A DNA stretch of 15,483 nucleotides from RGIG8597 sp045133795 (lineage in GTDB: Bacteria; Spirochaetota; GWE2-31-10), in contig JBGUUT010000071.1 in NCBI GenBank assembly GCA_045133795.1, positions 1 to 15,483 of the forward strand, given 5' to 3'. The notes under the pieces are model-generated. The model made no database searches. It worked only from the letters and a program-made list of their open reading frames with translations, and was not told the origin of the DNA. The translations under genes were made by a program, and so were the position numbers. Within the stretch, counting starts at the first letter, position 1. Each line of letters opens with the position of its first letter. Positions 14,485 through 15,483 of the stretch are shown here, piece by piece.

Positions 14485-15072
14485 TTACTTAGCGAAACCG
14501 TTTTTTAAACATTCCAAAACTTTCTCACAATGACTTCTGGCTTCTTCATAAGCAACTTTGCCGGAAAAATATTCGCTTAAAGCTTTAGATATTGAACCAA
14601 ATCCTACCAAAGAAATAGTTTTTATTACTTCTGTATTTGCATATTTAAGATTCGATAAATTAATTATCTCACACATTTTTTTAACATCAAGCTTTTGAAG
14701 CGAAACATCCAAAGTATTAACATCTAATAATTTTATATTTTTATATGATTGACGAATAAGTTTCTCTTCTCGCTTTCCCTTATATCCGGCAATATATTCA
14801 AAATATTCCATAAACAATTCAAAAATATTTAACTCATCCAAATCTTGGATTTTTTCAAAAAAATCATCACGCATTCTGGACAATAAATAATCATAAATAT
14901 CTTGCTTGTTGGCAAAATAATAATAAATTCCGGTTCGTGATACTCCGGCATTATGTGCAATATTAAAAATAGAAGCATCACTAAATGATTGACGTTCAAA
15001 TTCCATAATTGCAGCATTTATAAATGCTTTCTTTTTATCTTCACTCAAATCAAAAAACTTCTTAGTCGGCAT
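14485..15072 (-). CDS. TetR/AcrR-family transcriptional regulator
   Basis: 195 aa from ATG at 15072, preceded by a G-rich SD (GGGGGG, 5 nt upstream). The longer frame from 15132 would begin inside the promoter region and has no SD. Residues 10-55 are a TetR DNA-binding domain with HTH at about 33-53 (SIFNIAHNAGVSRTGIYYYF). The rest is a helical ligand-binding and dimerisation domain without a recognisable ligand signature. Its target is unknown. Possible sites are the GACAC-T-GTGTC palindrome in its own upstream region (15120-15130) and the palindrome before the alarmone synthetase gene (14447-14459). It is unrelated in detail to the tandem TetR at 11923-13152. Confidence 0.9.
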   Translation of the reverse strand: MPTKKFFDLSEDKKKAFINAAIMEFERQSFSDASIFNIAHNAGVSRTGIYYYFANKQDIYDYLLSRMRDDFFEKIQDLDELNIFELFMEYFEYIAGYKGKREEKLIRQSYKNIKLLDVNTLDVSLQKLDVKKMCEIINLSNLKYANTEVIKTISLVGFGSISKALSEYFSGKVAYEEARSHCEKVLECLKNGFAK

Positions 15073-15119
15073 AAAAGCCCCCCATAAAAAATAATTGCAT
15101 ATAAGACGAAAAAAACTTC

Positions 15120-15130
15120 GACACTGTGTC
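15120..15130. promoter_or_regulatory. Palindrome upstream of the single-domain TetR gene
   Basis: GACAC-T-GTGTC lies 48 bp upstream of the ATG at 15072 and overlaps a minus-strand TTGACA that could be a -35, although no well-spaced -10 is obvious. A TetR gene with a palindrome in its promoter is the usual autoregulatory arrangement. Confidence 0.4.
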
Positions 15131-15183
15131 AAAAAAGATAATAATTTAATACTTTTAGGTCAAATATTTTTTTTCTAAATCTA

Positions 15184-15312
15184 GAGGGTGTAGAGAATCT
15201 GTCGCAGGTAGAATTTCTATCTCAATTTGAGGACTGCTTTTTACAAGGCTACTACTTCTCCCGACCAATCATGTCAGACGAGCTTCATTCTATGCTAGAC
15301 GAAAATAAATAA
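15184..15312 (+). pseudogene. 3' remnant of an EAL-domain (cyclic-di-GMP phosphodiesterase) gene
   Basis: The plus strand, in the frame beginning at 15184, reads EGVENLSQVEF, then a stretch containing FLQGYYFSRPI and SDEL, ending at TAA 15310-15312. This is the C-terminal end of EAL domains: the EGVE motif, the QGYYFSRP motif and a short final helix at the normal spacing. Upstream of 15184 similarity stops at an AT-rich stretch, an in-frame TAA occurs at about 15143, and no start codon or SD is found. Only about 42 of the domain's roughly 240 residues remain, lacking most of the active site, so it cannot be functional. The rest was probably deleted when the TetR-side sequence was joined here. 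Confidence 0.8.
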
Positions 15313-15402
15313 TAAGCAAAAAACTTGTATAAGTTTCAGAAGCCCGTAACACTTACGATTATTTAAATCTTCCTCCGTTTTCTTATTGTTTTTTTACACA
15401 CT
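15313..15402. other. Intergenic stretch with two small hairpins
   Basis: AAACTT-GTAT-AAGTTT (15321-15336) is followed by six T residues on the minus strand and could be a weak terminator for a gene arriving from the right. CGTAA-CAC-TTACG (15345-15357) is a second small hairpin. Minus-strand frames coming out of the decamer repeat all close within about 55 bp of it. No gene is supported here. Confidence 0.35.
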
Positions 15403-15483
15403 TTTGGTGAGATTTGGTGAGATTTGGTGAGATTTGGTGAGATTTGGTGAGATTTGGTGAGATTTGGTGAGATTTGGTGAGAT
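15403..15483. repeat. Decamer tandem repeat, 7 copies of GATTTGGTGA, at the right edge
   Basis: Seven perfect copies of GATTTGGTGA (15411-15480) plus three bases of an eighth reach the last base of the window. The preceding 10 bp (15401-15410) match the unit at 8 positions. The minus strand of the repeat has no stop in any frame and would encode a decapeptide repeat, while every plus frame meets TGA. The true copy number lies outside the window. Confidence 0.96.

Noticed and set aside
15073..15132. Upstream start at 15132 for the single-domain TetR protein
   Set aside because: It would translate through the promoter palindrome and add 20 residues absent from TetR proteins; the ATG at 15072 has a G-rich SD and begins right before the DNA-binding domain.

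Overview
The window is an AT-rich bacterial chromosome segment from a diderm (Gram-negative-type) organism. It carries signal peptides, a lipoprotein adaptor, a TolC-type outer-membrane channel and a tripartite RND pump. The pump adaptor has no alpha-helical hairpin, as in the atypical spirochaete adaptor BesA, and the gene order channel-adaptor-pump matches the Borrelia bes operon. Low GC and the stand-alone alarmone synthetase also fit a host-associated, Treponema-like spirochaete. That assignment is an inference of moderate confidence. Both window ends lie inside short tandem repeats (a 7-mer on the left, a 10-mer on the right), so this looks like a contig that stopped assembling at repeats.

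Layout: (1) 1-131, minus: the start of a gene with its own promoter and Shine-Dalgarno (SD) sequence, whose reading frame runs into nine heptamer repeats and off the contig. (2) 407-4227, minus: a compact operon hisZ-hisG-hisD-recO. It encodes the two-subunit ATP phosphoribosyltransferase (short HisG plus HisZ), histidinol dehydrogenase and the repair protein RecO. (3) 4302-5416: one plus-strand gene for a secreted protein of unknown function. Its promoter spacer is a run of A residues. The unit is bracketed by an exact 70-bp direct repeat containing the hisZ promoter and SD. (4) 5594-13152, minus: a five-gene efflux operon, tandem-TetR regulator -> TolC-like channel -> lipoprotein adaptor -> RND pump -> small PII-like protein. 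Three of its junctions overlap by 4 or 17 nt and the fourth is a 12-nt gap. (5) 13255-15072, minus: a small OB-fold-like protein preceded by nearly the same operator as the pump operon, a small alarmone (ppGpp) synthetase, and another TetR regulator. (6) 15184-15312, plus: the decayed 3' end of an EAL-domain cyclic-di-GMP phosphodiesterase gene, followed by the 10-mer repeat.

How the parts work together: the double-headed TetR protein probably represses its own pump operon and the small OB-fold-like gene through matching TTAATGA-N4-TCATTAA-type sites. Two loci show the architecture of slippage-based phase variation: the poly-A promoter of the secreted protein, and the heptamer tract in the reading frame at the left edge. 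The 70-bp repeats would allow clean loss of the secreted-protein gene while leaving hisZ with one intact promoter.

The most interesting region is 4232-5486, a potentially switchable and excisable surface or secreted protein cassette placed in the histidine promoter. Next come the single-chain double TetR with its two operators and the remodelled pump adaptor. No tRNA, rRNA, CRISPR array, integrase or transposase was recognised.
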